A stretch of 53,671 nucleotides of DNA, from positions 1-53,671 of IMG/VR virus record IMGVR_UViG_3300044756_000026; one strand, written 5' to 3'. Made by a program: the position numbers and the translations under genes. Below are positions 49,020 through 53,671 of this stretch, in pieces. Under the pieces are notes generated by a model. That model ran no database searches. It saw only the letters and a program-made list of their open reading frames with translations, and had not been told where the DNA came from. This stretch comes from a virus. Each line of letters opens with the position of its first letter. Within the stretch, counting starts at the first letter, position 1.

Positions 49020-49286
49020 ATGCCAAGAACCCAACGCGTTGATGACGTACGCGACGAGGACGGATACATCATACAGGGAGGATATTCGTTTTGGGAATGT
49101 GAACGATGCGGAGAAGAGGTACGCCGCTATCGTGGACAAGGCGATGTGAGCTGTCACAAATGCGATGCGCAATACAACGCGTCGGGTCAACGGTTGCGTG
49201 ACAACTGGAGAGACAACCGATCGAACTACGATGACGACGTCTCCGACATGGACGGATACGAAGATTCACTGGCAGGAGATTACTGA
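49020..49286 (+). CDS. Conserved small zinc-ribbon protein
   Basis: An 88-residue protein with CERCGEEV and CHKCDAQYNASGQRLRDNW; the second knuckle with its following NASGQRLRD wording recurs in small proteins of many actinobacteriophages, as I recall. The end is acidic (DMDGYEDSLAGDY). It is likely a zinc ribbon; role unknown. Confidence 0.75.
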   Translation: MPRTQRVDDVRDEDGYIIQGGYSFWECERCGEEVRRYRGQGDVSCHKCDAQYNASGQRLRDNWRDNRSNYDDDVSDMDGYEDSLAGDY

Positions 49287-49288
49287 TC

Positions 49289-49465
49289 ATGAGCTACTGT
49301 GAAGATTACCCGTGTTGTGGGCACACGCCACAGGATCCGTGTGAACGGCAATGGTACGATGAGCCGGACGCGTTCGACACGACGAAGAATCCGCATGCTC
49401 TGTGCGATCATGAAAACGGAGAGTGCGACGTGGAATACTACGACGAGGATGAGGAATACGCTTGA
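49289..49465 (+). CDS. Conserved small CGH-motif protein
   Basis: A 58-residue acidic protein opening with MSYCEDYPCCGHTPQDPC, a Cys/His cluster I recognise from many small actinophage proteins of unknown function, followed by a second Cys pair and an Asp/Glu/Tyr tail. AGGAG lies 10 nt upstream. It is likely a metal-binding peptide. Confidence 0.75.
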   Translation: MSYCEDYPCCGHTPQDPCERQWYDEPDAFDTTKNPHALCDHENGECDVEYYDEDEEYA

Positions 49466-49548
49466 GCCTCTGGATCCGCGTGCGCATCAAAACTGTCCTG
49501 CTCGTATTAGGTTTGATCGAGGATCGGTTCGTGGATGAGAATGATTGA
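49462..49548 (+). CDS. Possible micro-ORF
   Basis: A 28-residue frame from TTG overlapping the previous TGA; hydrophobic and basic first half (VRIKTVLLVLGLI), acidic end. GAGG lies about 9 nt upstream. Too short to be certain. Confidence 0.3.
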   Translation: MSLWIRVRIKTVLLVLGLIEDRFVDEND

Positions 49549-49624
49549 GATTCTAGGATTTGGAGTTTATTCGATCACGTTGGTTGCGTGTGGGATAATC
49601 ATCACTCTCCGAAACACGGGTTGA
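49535..49624 (+). CDS. Possible tiny membrane peptide
   Basis: A 29-residue frame that is essentially one transmembrane helix (ILGFGVYSITLVACGIIITL) and a short polar end. It overlaps the micro-ORF upstream and ends at the -35 box of the next promoter. Confidence 0.4.
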   Translation: MRMIEILGFGVYSITLVACGIIITLRNTG

Positions 49625-49650
49625 TCCACTGGAGCTGAATGACATATAAT
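49621..49650 (+). promoter_or_regulatory. Promoter, family copy 6
   Basis: TTGATC (49621-49626), 18 bp, TATAAT (49645-49650) inside TGACATATAATGACGTG, then AACGCACACACACGAAAGGA before the ATG at 49683. Its core is nearly identical to copies 5 and 8. Confidence 0.85.
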
Positions 49651-49682
49651 GACGTGAACGCACACACACGAAAGGATGACAA

Positions 49683-49991
49683 ATGCCGAAACAAGCCGAC
49701 AACGATTTCCGTCGTTATGATCGTGCGACGATGATCCGTTCCAACGAACGCCTCGACGATACGTTACGCGCGATGATCGCTGAGCTTCTCGAAATCCTCG
49801 AACACGACAATTTGTCGCAGCTCATACAATGGTCGAGGAAAGTCTCCGCCGCGATGAAACGTGGGAACAGGCGACAATCAGCCGCGTTGCATGTGTTGTT
49901 GATCCTCGCGACACAATCCGACGAGGGAGATACCCGCAAACGAATCTCCGACGACGTGCGTGCATTCGGGCGCGCCTTGAATGTGATGTGA
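49683..49991 (+). CDS. Hypothetical helical basic protein
   Basis: A 102-residue protein, predicted nearly all helical (DDTLRAMIAELLEILEH, SAALHVLLILATQSDE), basic overall. It has a good promoter and AAAGGA. No family recognised. Confidence 0.68.
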   Translation: MPKQADNDFRRYDRATMIRSNERLDDTLRAMIAELLEILEHDNLSQLIQWSRKVSAAMKRGNRRQSAALHVLLILATQSDEGDTRKRISDDVRAFGRALNVM

Positions 49992-49995
49992 GCTG

Positions 49996-50115
49996 ATGTT
50001 ACACGAGATCTTCCACATGTGTATGTGTATGGGATTCGGCATGTGTGTCGAATGTGCAGGAAAACAAATTATCAGGAAGGTAAAGGAATGCAATTCACGC
50101 GTACGAGCCAACTGA
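49996..50115 (+). CDS. Possible Cys/Met-rich small peptide
   Basis: A 39-residue frame five bases after the previous stop codon. The first half is dense in Met and Cys (HMCMCMGFGMCVEC), the second half basic. The composition could indicate metal binding. It overlaps the better-supported gene at 50,088; no good ribosome-binding site. Confidence 0.3.
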   Translation: MLHEIFHMCMCMGFGMCVECAGKQIIRKVKECNSRVRAN

Positions 50116-50297
50116 CTGGTGTGGAGCACACGATGGAGGTGAACTGCACACAGGAACAATGGAATGAATATCTGGGTGGGCATAAGCTGATCCAGAACAT
50201 CATGCCCGACGTGCCTGCCGAACAACGAGAATTCCTCATGACAGGCATCACGCCTGATGAATGGGATACGTACGTGGGTGATGGCGATGAGGATTAG
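50088..50297 (+). CDS. Conserved small protein
   Basis: A 69-residue acidic protein whose wording (SQLTGVEHTMEV, EQWNEYLGG, EFLMTGITPDEWDTYVGD) matches a family of small proteins I recall from actinophages, small plasmids and microvirus-like genomes. Function unknown. AAAGGA precedes the ATG. Confidence 0.72.
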   Translation: MQFTRTSQLTGVEHTMEVNCTQEQWNEYLGGHKLIQNIMPDVPAEQREFLMTGITPDEWDTYVGDGDED

Positions 50298-50469
50298 AGT
50301 TCAATTCACGGTTGAGGTTGATCCTGATTTGTACATCGAGAAGTTCTTGTTGCCCGATGATGTGCGTGCCGACGTACGGCTCCACGTGAACAATCAAGCC
50401 ATCGACCATGTCATGTACAGCTGTCACGACAATGGCGTGCCAATCCAATTGATCTCACACAATTGTTGA
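50281..50469 (+). CDS. Hypothetical small protein
   Basis: A 62-residue protein beginning AMRIRVQFTVEVDPD, a beta-rich start followed by an acidic helix; start ATG 50281 or 50287. It overlaps the previous gene by 17 nt. A perfect inverted repeat follows the stop codon. Confidence 0.6.
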   Translation: MAMRIRVQFTVEVDPDLYIEKFLLPDDVRADVRLHVNNQAIDHVMYSCHDNGVPIQLISHNC

Positions 50470-50474
50470 CGTCA

Positions 50475-50540
50475 TCCCTAGGCGACCATGCATATGCGAC
50501 GACACGATGACACACGCAAACGTCACTGGTCGCCTAGGGA
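50475..50540. repeat. Perfect 14-bp inverted repeat
   Basis: TCCCTAGGCGACCA (50475-50488) and its exact complement (50527-50540) flank a 38-nt loop. The arm itself contains the palindrome CCTAGG. There is no T-run. The region 50,470-50,655 has no gene; besides this repeat it holds AAAGTGGTAGCGGCAT (50,600-50,615) and a promoter. Confidence 0.8.
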
Positions 50541-50619
50541 CGCACACACACGATCCGACGCACGTCTTGGTTGCACGTGTCGCGCGACGTGCGCATCCGA
50601 AAGTGGTAGCGGCATCTGG

Positions 50620-50649
50620 TTGTATATTGTGAGCCGCTTGACATATAAT
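50620..50649 (+). promoter_or_regulatory. Promoter, family copy 7 (leaderless gene)
   Basis: TTGTAT (50620-50625), 18 bp, TATAAT (50644-50649), six bases ACGTGT, then the ATG at 50656, where transcription should start. Confidence 0.78.
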
Positions 50650-50655
50650 ACGTGT

Positions 50656-50934
50656 ATGACGAACACATACGCAGCCGACTTTTATTCGTACGCGCAATCC
50701 GAGGAATCCGATCCGGATCCTGTGCATCACGTGCAAGCCGATACCGTCGGTGAGCTCTTGTTCCTGATGAACGAACTCCTCGATCCGATGTTCACGAACA
50801 TCTCTTACAAATTCATCGACAACGACGACACAACCGAAAACTCATTCCGCCTACAAGCCGTGTCTCCGATTGACGAACGAACTCTCCAAATCAATGGTGT
50901 GGTCGACGTGTACGAATTGAAGGATGGAGAATGA
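50656..50934 (+). CDS. Hypothetical protein, leaderless, ESDPDP family
   Basis: A 92-residue acidic protein paralogous to the one at 47,506: both begin MTNT, both have ESDPDP, and both are predicted leaderless from matching promoters. The C-terminal half differs more. The start is fixed by the promoter; longer upstream readings run through the promoter and inverted repeat. Function unknown. Confidence 0.72.
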   Translation: MTNTYAADFYSYAQSEESDPDPVHHVQADTVGELLFLMNELLDPMFTNISYKFIDNDDTTENSFRLQAVSPIDERTLQINGVVDVYELKDGE

Positions 50935-51152
50935 TGCGGGTAGCCCTTGCATTGATCGCATTGTGTTTAGCCACTGCGCCACATGCGAATGCGAAGCCAA
51001 CGATCTGTGATCAACTATCCGCGGCATCTTCTGTAGAGGATGTGTGGAACATATTCGTTGAACATGGCGCACAGAAGGTTGCGGATACAGCCCACGAATC
51101 ATGCCCCGAGCATGGCCTGAAAATCATTGCCGCATTGAAGGCATTTGAATGA
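50931..51152 (+). CDS. Small secreted protein
   Basis: A 73-residue protein with a signal peptide (MRVALALIALCLATAPHANA) and a mature part of about 50 residues with two cysteines (ICDQL, ESCPEH), likely one disulfide. The layout resembles short DUF732-type mycobacterial secreted proteins, though the match is weak. It overlaps the previous gene by ATGA. Confidence 0.65.
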   Translation: MMRVALALIALCLATAPHANAKPTICDQLSAASSVEDVWNIFVEHGAQKVADTAHESCPEHGLKIIAALKAFE

Positions 51153-51209
51153 CCCGCGGGGAGCCTGACATTTTCGATCCGCGGGCAGCCTGACATCCGA
51201 AAGAGGTTG

Positions 51210-51239
51210 TTGCGCATTCTGAGCCGCGTGACATATAAT
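51210..51239 (+). promoter_or_regulatory. Promoter, family copy 8
   Basis: TTGCGC (51210-51215), 18 bp, TATAAT (51234-51239) in TGACATATAATGACGTG, leader TACGCACACGAACGAAAGGA, ATG 51274. Upstream, 51,153-51,200 carries two direct copies of CCGCGGG-AGCCTGACAT. Confidence 0.85.
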
Positions 51240-51273
51240 GACGTGTACGCACACGAACGAAAGGAATACGAAT

Positions 51274-51822
51274 ATGCTCCTGAACCAATTCCGCGAAAAG
51301 GGTTCGTTCCACCCGACGCCTCAAACGACTGAGCTGCTGCGCATGTTGGATATAAACTTCCAGCGAGCCGCACATAACAAATACGGGGAGGTCCTGTTGC
51401 ATGAGTTCGCCTACCGCAACGTACGAGACCTGATCGGCCTCTCACATTTGTATGGCGGGCAGTACCTGTCGAATGACGGGATCGACGAATTCTGCAATGA
51501 CATTGAAGCCGTGCTCTTCCTTGATTTCGCAGAAGAGCTGTACGCGTGTTATTGCGACGACGAGGATATCAAGGATCCGGAGAGCGTCGGGTATCGTGAA
51601 TTCTCCACGAACGTTGATGTGGCACAAGCCACGTTGAAGAACCTGCGGGAGCTTGACATCGACGTGCTGAAGCTGTGTGCCGACATACGCCCGTTGTATT
51701 TCGACAGCCTGTTCGATGACAACATATCGGGGCAGACCTACACATTCGACGGAGAGACCGACGCCATCGACTTGATCGAAGCCATCGTCAACAAAATCAT
51801 CGCACGCCTGCAGACAGCCTGA
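51274..51822 (+). CDS. Hypothetical acidic protein
   Basis: A 182-residue, strongly acidic, helical protein (LYACYCDDEDIKDPESVGY in its centre; ETDAIDLIEAIVNKIIARL at the end). It is the largest gene in the last 8 kb and has a strong promoter and AAAGGA. An in-frame ATG at 51238 lies within the -10 box and is excluded. No known family; the acidity could indicate a DNA-mimic or protein-binding role, which is speculative. Confidence 0.7.
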   Translation: MLLNQFREKGSFHPTPQTTELLRMLDINFQRAAHNKYGEVLLHEFAYRNVRDLIGLSHLYGGQYLSNDGIDEFCNDIEAVLFLDFAEELYACYCDDEDIKDPESVGYREFSTNVDVAQATLKNLRELDIDVLKLCADIRPLYFDSLFDDNISGQTYTFDGETDAIDLIEAIVNKIIARLQTA

Positions 51823-52099
51823 CACCACACACCACCGCGCGGGTAGCTCCGTGCGTGTGGGTTAGGTTGGGCGGCTCCGCGGCGGCTCACCGCACCAGAC
51901 CCAGGAGCGGTCACCACACCACGGGCCAAACCCCAGACGGACTCACCACACCATGGGCCGATCCAACAACACCAACACGTGCGGGAGCCCTGCGCGGCAG
52001 CCCTGTGCGGAGCCCCTGCGGCAAGGCCTGGGGTGGCTTGTGTGCGGCGTTCAGCGGGAGCGGCTTAAAGTGGTGCGTGACATGTGCGGCTGCGTACGA
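51823..52099. other. GC-rich non-coding repeat region
   Basis: No credible gene. Three copies of a TCACCACACCAYGGGCC-type unit lie at 51,886-51,962 (the first degenerate), related to the dispersed repeat. They are followed by four GCGG-AGCCC-type units at about 51,980-52,030 and the element CGGCTTAAAGTGGTGCG (52,061-52,077), which resembles sequence before promoter copies 4 and 7. Confidence 0.6.
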
Positions 52100-52105
52100 T
52101 ATAAT
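52077..52105 (+). promoter_or_regulatory. Promoter, family copy 9
   Basis: GTGACA (52077-52082), 17 bp, TATAAT (52100-52105) in TACGATATAAT, six bases, then ATG 52112 at the predicted transcript start. It reads in frame into the secreted-protein gene, whose own ATG at 52160 has GGAAGG upstream. Confidence 0.75.
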
Positions 52106-52159
52106 AAATACATGCGCGAAACACACACAGAGATCACGCGCACACGGAAGGAAACACAC

Positions 52160-52531
52160 ATGAAGGCTCTTGTAATCGCAACGTGCGCGGTGGCCGCGTC
52201 ATTGTCGTTCGCATCGCACGCGTACGCACAGCCCGACGACGATGCCTACGAACGAGAGATGACAATCAAGCTCTCGCAAATCGCGGACGAGATCGACGAC
52301 ATCCCGACGTGCATGATGGAAGACGGCTCCGACGTGATACCCGCGCACGGTGGCCGTTGTTTGTGGATGAACGACGGGAACACGTGGTTGACATACGAGG
52401 ATCGTTCGTTCCTCATCGTGGATGATTCCGTCGTGTCGGCTCCGCGCGTCGTGTGTTCGACGTACGGCCGATGCGATTTGTACGACGACGGAGCCTTCGA
52501 ACAAGGCACGTTCGTCGGAGGGTACAACTAA
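52160..52531 (+). CDS. Secreted protein with disulfide potential
   Basis: A 123-residue protein with a clear signal peptide (MKALVIATCAVAASLSFASH, cleaved near AYA-Q), followed by an acidic domain with four cysteines (TCMMED, RCLWM, VVCSTYGRC). The mature fold is probably beta-rich and extracellular. The ATG at 52160 with GGAAGG is preferred; a leaderless start at ATG 52112 in the same frame would add 16 polar residues and spoil the signal peptide. A perfect terminator follows. Confidence 0.72.
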   Translation: MKALVIATCAVAASLSFASHAYAQPDDDAYEREMTIKLSQIADEIDDIPTCMMEDGSDVIPAHGGRCLWMNDGNTWLTYEDRSFLIVDDSVVSAPRVVCSTYGRCDLYDDGAFEQGTFVGGYN

Positions 52532-52549
52532 CACGCGGAAACGGAAAGG

Positions 52550-52569
52550 CGGGCGCAAGCCCGTTTTTT
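52550..52569 (+). terminator. Rho-independent terminator
   Basis: CGGGC, loop GCAA, GCCCG, then six T. Textbook form, 18 nt after the stop codon of the secreted-protein gene. Confidence 0.92.
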
Positions 52570-52628
52570 CGTGCGCAACGAACCACACGCAAGCCGCGCG
52601 GGCGGTTGAACGCGAACGGAGCCAGACG

Positions 52629-52967
52629 TGTGACGTGGATCACATGCGGCCCTCGGCCAGCGGCGGCAAGGTCGGGGCTCCGCGGCGGGAGGTTTTCAGA
52701 CGGCGGGCGGTGGCCACACAGCGGCGAGCGGAGCGGCGGGGGGAGCTGCGCGGCGGCGGCGGAAAACGGCCAGAGTGAGGACGCGAGCTTCTCACCACAG
52801 GCCATTTAACGGAGGGGCGCGGATTCGGGGGGTCGAAAAAGGGGCGCGCGCGGGCGGGTGTGACGTGGGTCACAGGGCTGTGATGTGGGTCACACGCGCG
52901 GATGGAATGTGACGTGGGGCACATCGGGGGCGCATTGTGACGTGGGGCACATGTGACGTAGCACACA
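52629..52967. promoter_or_regulatory. Cluster of six CRP/GlxR-like sites
   Basis: Three perfect TGTGA-N6-TCACA sites begin at 52629, 52859 and 52879, two with GCACA in the right half at 52908 and 52936, and one degenerate site at 52952. The N6 spacer is also conserved (CGTGG followed by A or G in four). The region 52,570-52,961 has no gene; it is very GC-rich and also holds repeat copy D at 52,775-52,803. Confidence 0.75.
52775..52803 (+). repeat. Dispersed repeat copy D
   Basis: GTGAGGACGCGAGCTTCTC followed by ACCACAGGCC; 21 of 25 bases from GGACG onward match copy B at 47,312-47,336. Non-coding context. Confidence 0.65.
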
Positions 52968-53001
52968 CATGCGAATGTCGTTGTGCGCGTGCATATCATG
53001 A

Positions 53002-53007
53002 TATGAT
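53002..53007 (+). promoter_or_regulatory. -10 box, promoter family copy 10
   Basis: TATGAT, six bases, then ATG 53014 followed by CAACGCACACACACACG, the family leader motif. The -35 would be TCGTTG (52978-52983, 18 bp). It lies just downstream of the last CRP-like site. Confidence 0.7.
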
Positions 53008-53013
53008 CGTGTC

Positions 53014-53085
53014 ATGCAACGCACACACACACGACGCGCGCGTTGCATCGTCGTGCGCACACACGCGCGACGCGTCACGAAATGA
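53014..53085 (+). CDS. Leaderless Arg/His/Thr-rich micro-ORF
   Basis: A 23-residue frame beginning at the predicted first transcribed base (MQRTHTRRARCIVVRTHARR). Its stop codon lies one base before the next start, so it could deliver ribosomes to a downstream gene that cannot have a Shine-Dalgarno sequence. It may be a leader peptide or simply the 5' untranslated region. Confidence 0.45.
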   Translation: MQRTHTRRARCIVVRTHARRVTK

Positions 53086-53086
53086 A

Positions 53087-53485
53087 ATGACACACGAAAT
53101 GACAAACGCAAAATCGACAAACGCACGCACGACACGCACGCGCACGACGCGCAAATCGAACGTCGTCGCAACGCGTGACGCACGCGCAAACGCAATCGCG
53201 TCGCGTGTCGCGTACATCATGCGCGTTGACGCATCAACGATTGACGATGCGTTGATCGCACACGTTGACGCGCAATTGACGCAACGACGCGTTGATGCGC
53301 ACGTGATCAACGACGCGCAATTGCGCGACATGATCATTGCGTTCACGAACAACGACAACGTTCGACGCGTGTACGAAAATCACGATGCGTGTTACGCGTC
53401 GAACGCACACGACAAATCGAAAATCGCACGCGCGAAATGTCGTCGTGAACGTCGTGCGCGCATCGTGAACGACGCGACGAAATGA
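53087..53485 (+). CDS. Hypothetical basic protein lacking Gly, Pro and Trp
   Basis: A 132-residue, Arg/Ala/Asn/Asp/Thr-rich protein; an N-terminal Thr/Arg region (residues 8-30), then helices (RVAYIMRVDASTIDDALIAH, QLRDMIIAFTNNDNVRRVY) and a basic end (KIARAKCRRERRARI). Codons are limited by the dinucleotide rule: only AAA for Lys, CAA for Gln, GAA for Glu, TTG for Leu, CGN for Arg, TCN for Ser. The start is ATG 53087 or 53099. The helical pattern suggests a folded, possibly nucleic-acid-binding protein. No family recognised. Confidence 0.65.
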   Translation: MTHEMTNAKSTNARTTRTRTTRKSNVVATRDARANAIASRVAYIMRVDASTIDDALIAHVDAQLTQRRVDAHVINDAQLRDMIIAFTNNDNVRRVYENHDACYASNAHDKSKIARAKCRRERRARIVNDATK

Positions 53486-53565
53486 TCGACGAATTTGTCG
53501 ACACGCGCGACGACGTGATCGACATGTTGATGCGCATACGCGACGCGCACAACGACGACGAATAA
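53482..53565 (+). CDS. Acidic micro-ORF at right end
   Basis: A 27-residue acidic peptide (DEFVDTRDDVIDMLMRIRDA) coupled by ATGA to the previous gene and obeying the same dinucleotide rule. It ends 28 nt before the terminator stem. Its acidity complements the basic protein upstream, as in some small partner pairs; that is only a suggestion. Confidence 0.5.
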   Translation: MIDEFVDTRDDVIDMLMRIRDAHNDDE

Positions 53566-53593
53566 CGTTCGCGCACAACACAATTGAATAACA

Positions 53594-53634
53594 CGTAACG
53601 CGCATGACGAATTATGTTGTGCGCGTTACGTTTT
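53594..53634 (+). terminator. Rho-independent terminator at right end
   Basis: CGTAACGCGCA (53594-53604) pairs perfectly with TGCGCGTTACG (53620-53630), followed by TTTT and further T-rich sequence. The right arm can also pair with an upstream arm at 53570-53585 to form an alternative hairpin. Confidence 0.88.
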
Positions 53635-53671
53635 CATTTGTGTGTATGTCAAGACATTACGTCAATCGAAT

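Larger units (their letters stand above)
52962..53651. other. 690-bp tract with no AG, GG, CC or CT dinucleotide
   Basis: From the base after the AG at 52960-52961 to the base before the AG at 53652-53653 I find none of these four dinucleotides, checked line by line. Because AG/CT and GG/CC are complementary pairs, the rule holds on both strands. The tract spans one transcription unit from promoter to terminator. Confidence 0.92.

Noticed and set aside
50488-50655. Extended N-terminus of the 50,656 protein
   Set aside because: It would cross the perfect inverted repeat and the promoter, and the paralog at 47,506 starts at the equivalent MTNT.
52936-53086. Extended N-terminus of the 132-residue protein (frame open from 52937)
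   Set aside because: The extension runs through CRP-like sites and the -10 box and would be Cys/His/Arg-rich; the promoter at 53,002 excludes it.
1-53671. tRNA genes
   Set aside because: I found no cloverleaf with the conserved T-arm wording (GGTTCGAATCC-type) in intergenic DNA; a covariance-model search would be decisive.

Overview
The window reads as one complete, or nearly complete, genome of a tailed phage (long non-contractile tail, siphovirus plan) infecting a mycolic-acid-bearing actinobacterium such as Gordonia, Rhodococcus, Tsukamurella or Mycobacterium. The evidence is a LysA endolysin followed by a LysB-type mycolyl-arabinogalactan esterase, tight overlapping genes, a moderately high G+C content, and small-protein families common in actinobacteriophages. 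I see no integrase, excisionase, phage repressor, partition gene, tRNA or CRISPR array, so a lytic lifestyle is the simplest reading.

Left arm (1-27.1 kb, all +): a possible cos end, terminase small and large subunits, a small membrane protein, portal, MuF-like protein, scaffold, major capsid, head-tail connectors, tail terminator, major tail protein, two tail-assembly chaperones joined by a -1 frameshift, a 1570-residue tape measure carrying two peptidoglycan-hydrolase-like segments, six large minor tail or host-recognition proteins and three small accessory ones, a secreted protein, then LysA and LysB. The LysB catalytic fold begins upstream of any start codon in its frame. A canonical slippery heptamer (CCCTTTC) lies in the LysA/LysB overlap, suggesting that a LysA-LysB fusion is made by -1 frameshifting.

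Middle (27.2-41.4 kb): two + genes (a histone-like basic/acidic protein and a helix-turn-helix protein), then a leftward replication and nucleotide operon ending at a strong terminator at 28.35 kb. In transcription order it holds three small unknown genes, an SF2 helicase, a dNMP kinase, a MazG/dUTPase-2-like protein, two divergent thymidylate-synthase-like proteins, dCMP deaminase, a family-A DNA polymerase with a uracil-glycosylase-like N-terminus, a Cas4/RecB-like nuclease, a Sak4-like ATPase, a probable single-strand binding protein and a VRR-NUC nuclease. A divergent primase-helicase starts at 39.39 kb. Two TS-like enzymes plus a dNMP kinase suggest modified-pyrimidine synthesis, which is not proved here.

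Right arm (41.4-53.7 kb, all +): many very small genes, including glutaredoxin, an HNH endonuclease, zinc ribbons, winged helices, tiny membrane proteins and secreted proteins. They are driven by a dispersed family of near-identical promoters (-10 box TATAAT or TACGAT, mostly an 18-bp spacer, a conserved CA-rich initial transcript). At several copies the predicted start of transcription is the A of an ATG, so those genes look leaderless. A cluster of six CRP/GlxR-like sites (TGTGA-N6-TCACA) lies at 52.63-52.97 kb.

The most unusual stretch is 52,962-53,651. It holds a promoter, three overlapping or adjacent small ORFs and a terminator, and over 690 bp it contains no AG, GG, CC or CT dinucleotide on either strand. 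Every G follows a pyrimidine and every C precedes a purine. This rules out Shine-Dalgarno sequences and removes Gly, Pro and Trp from the encoded proteins. I know of no described precedent for it.
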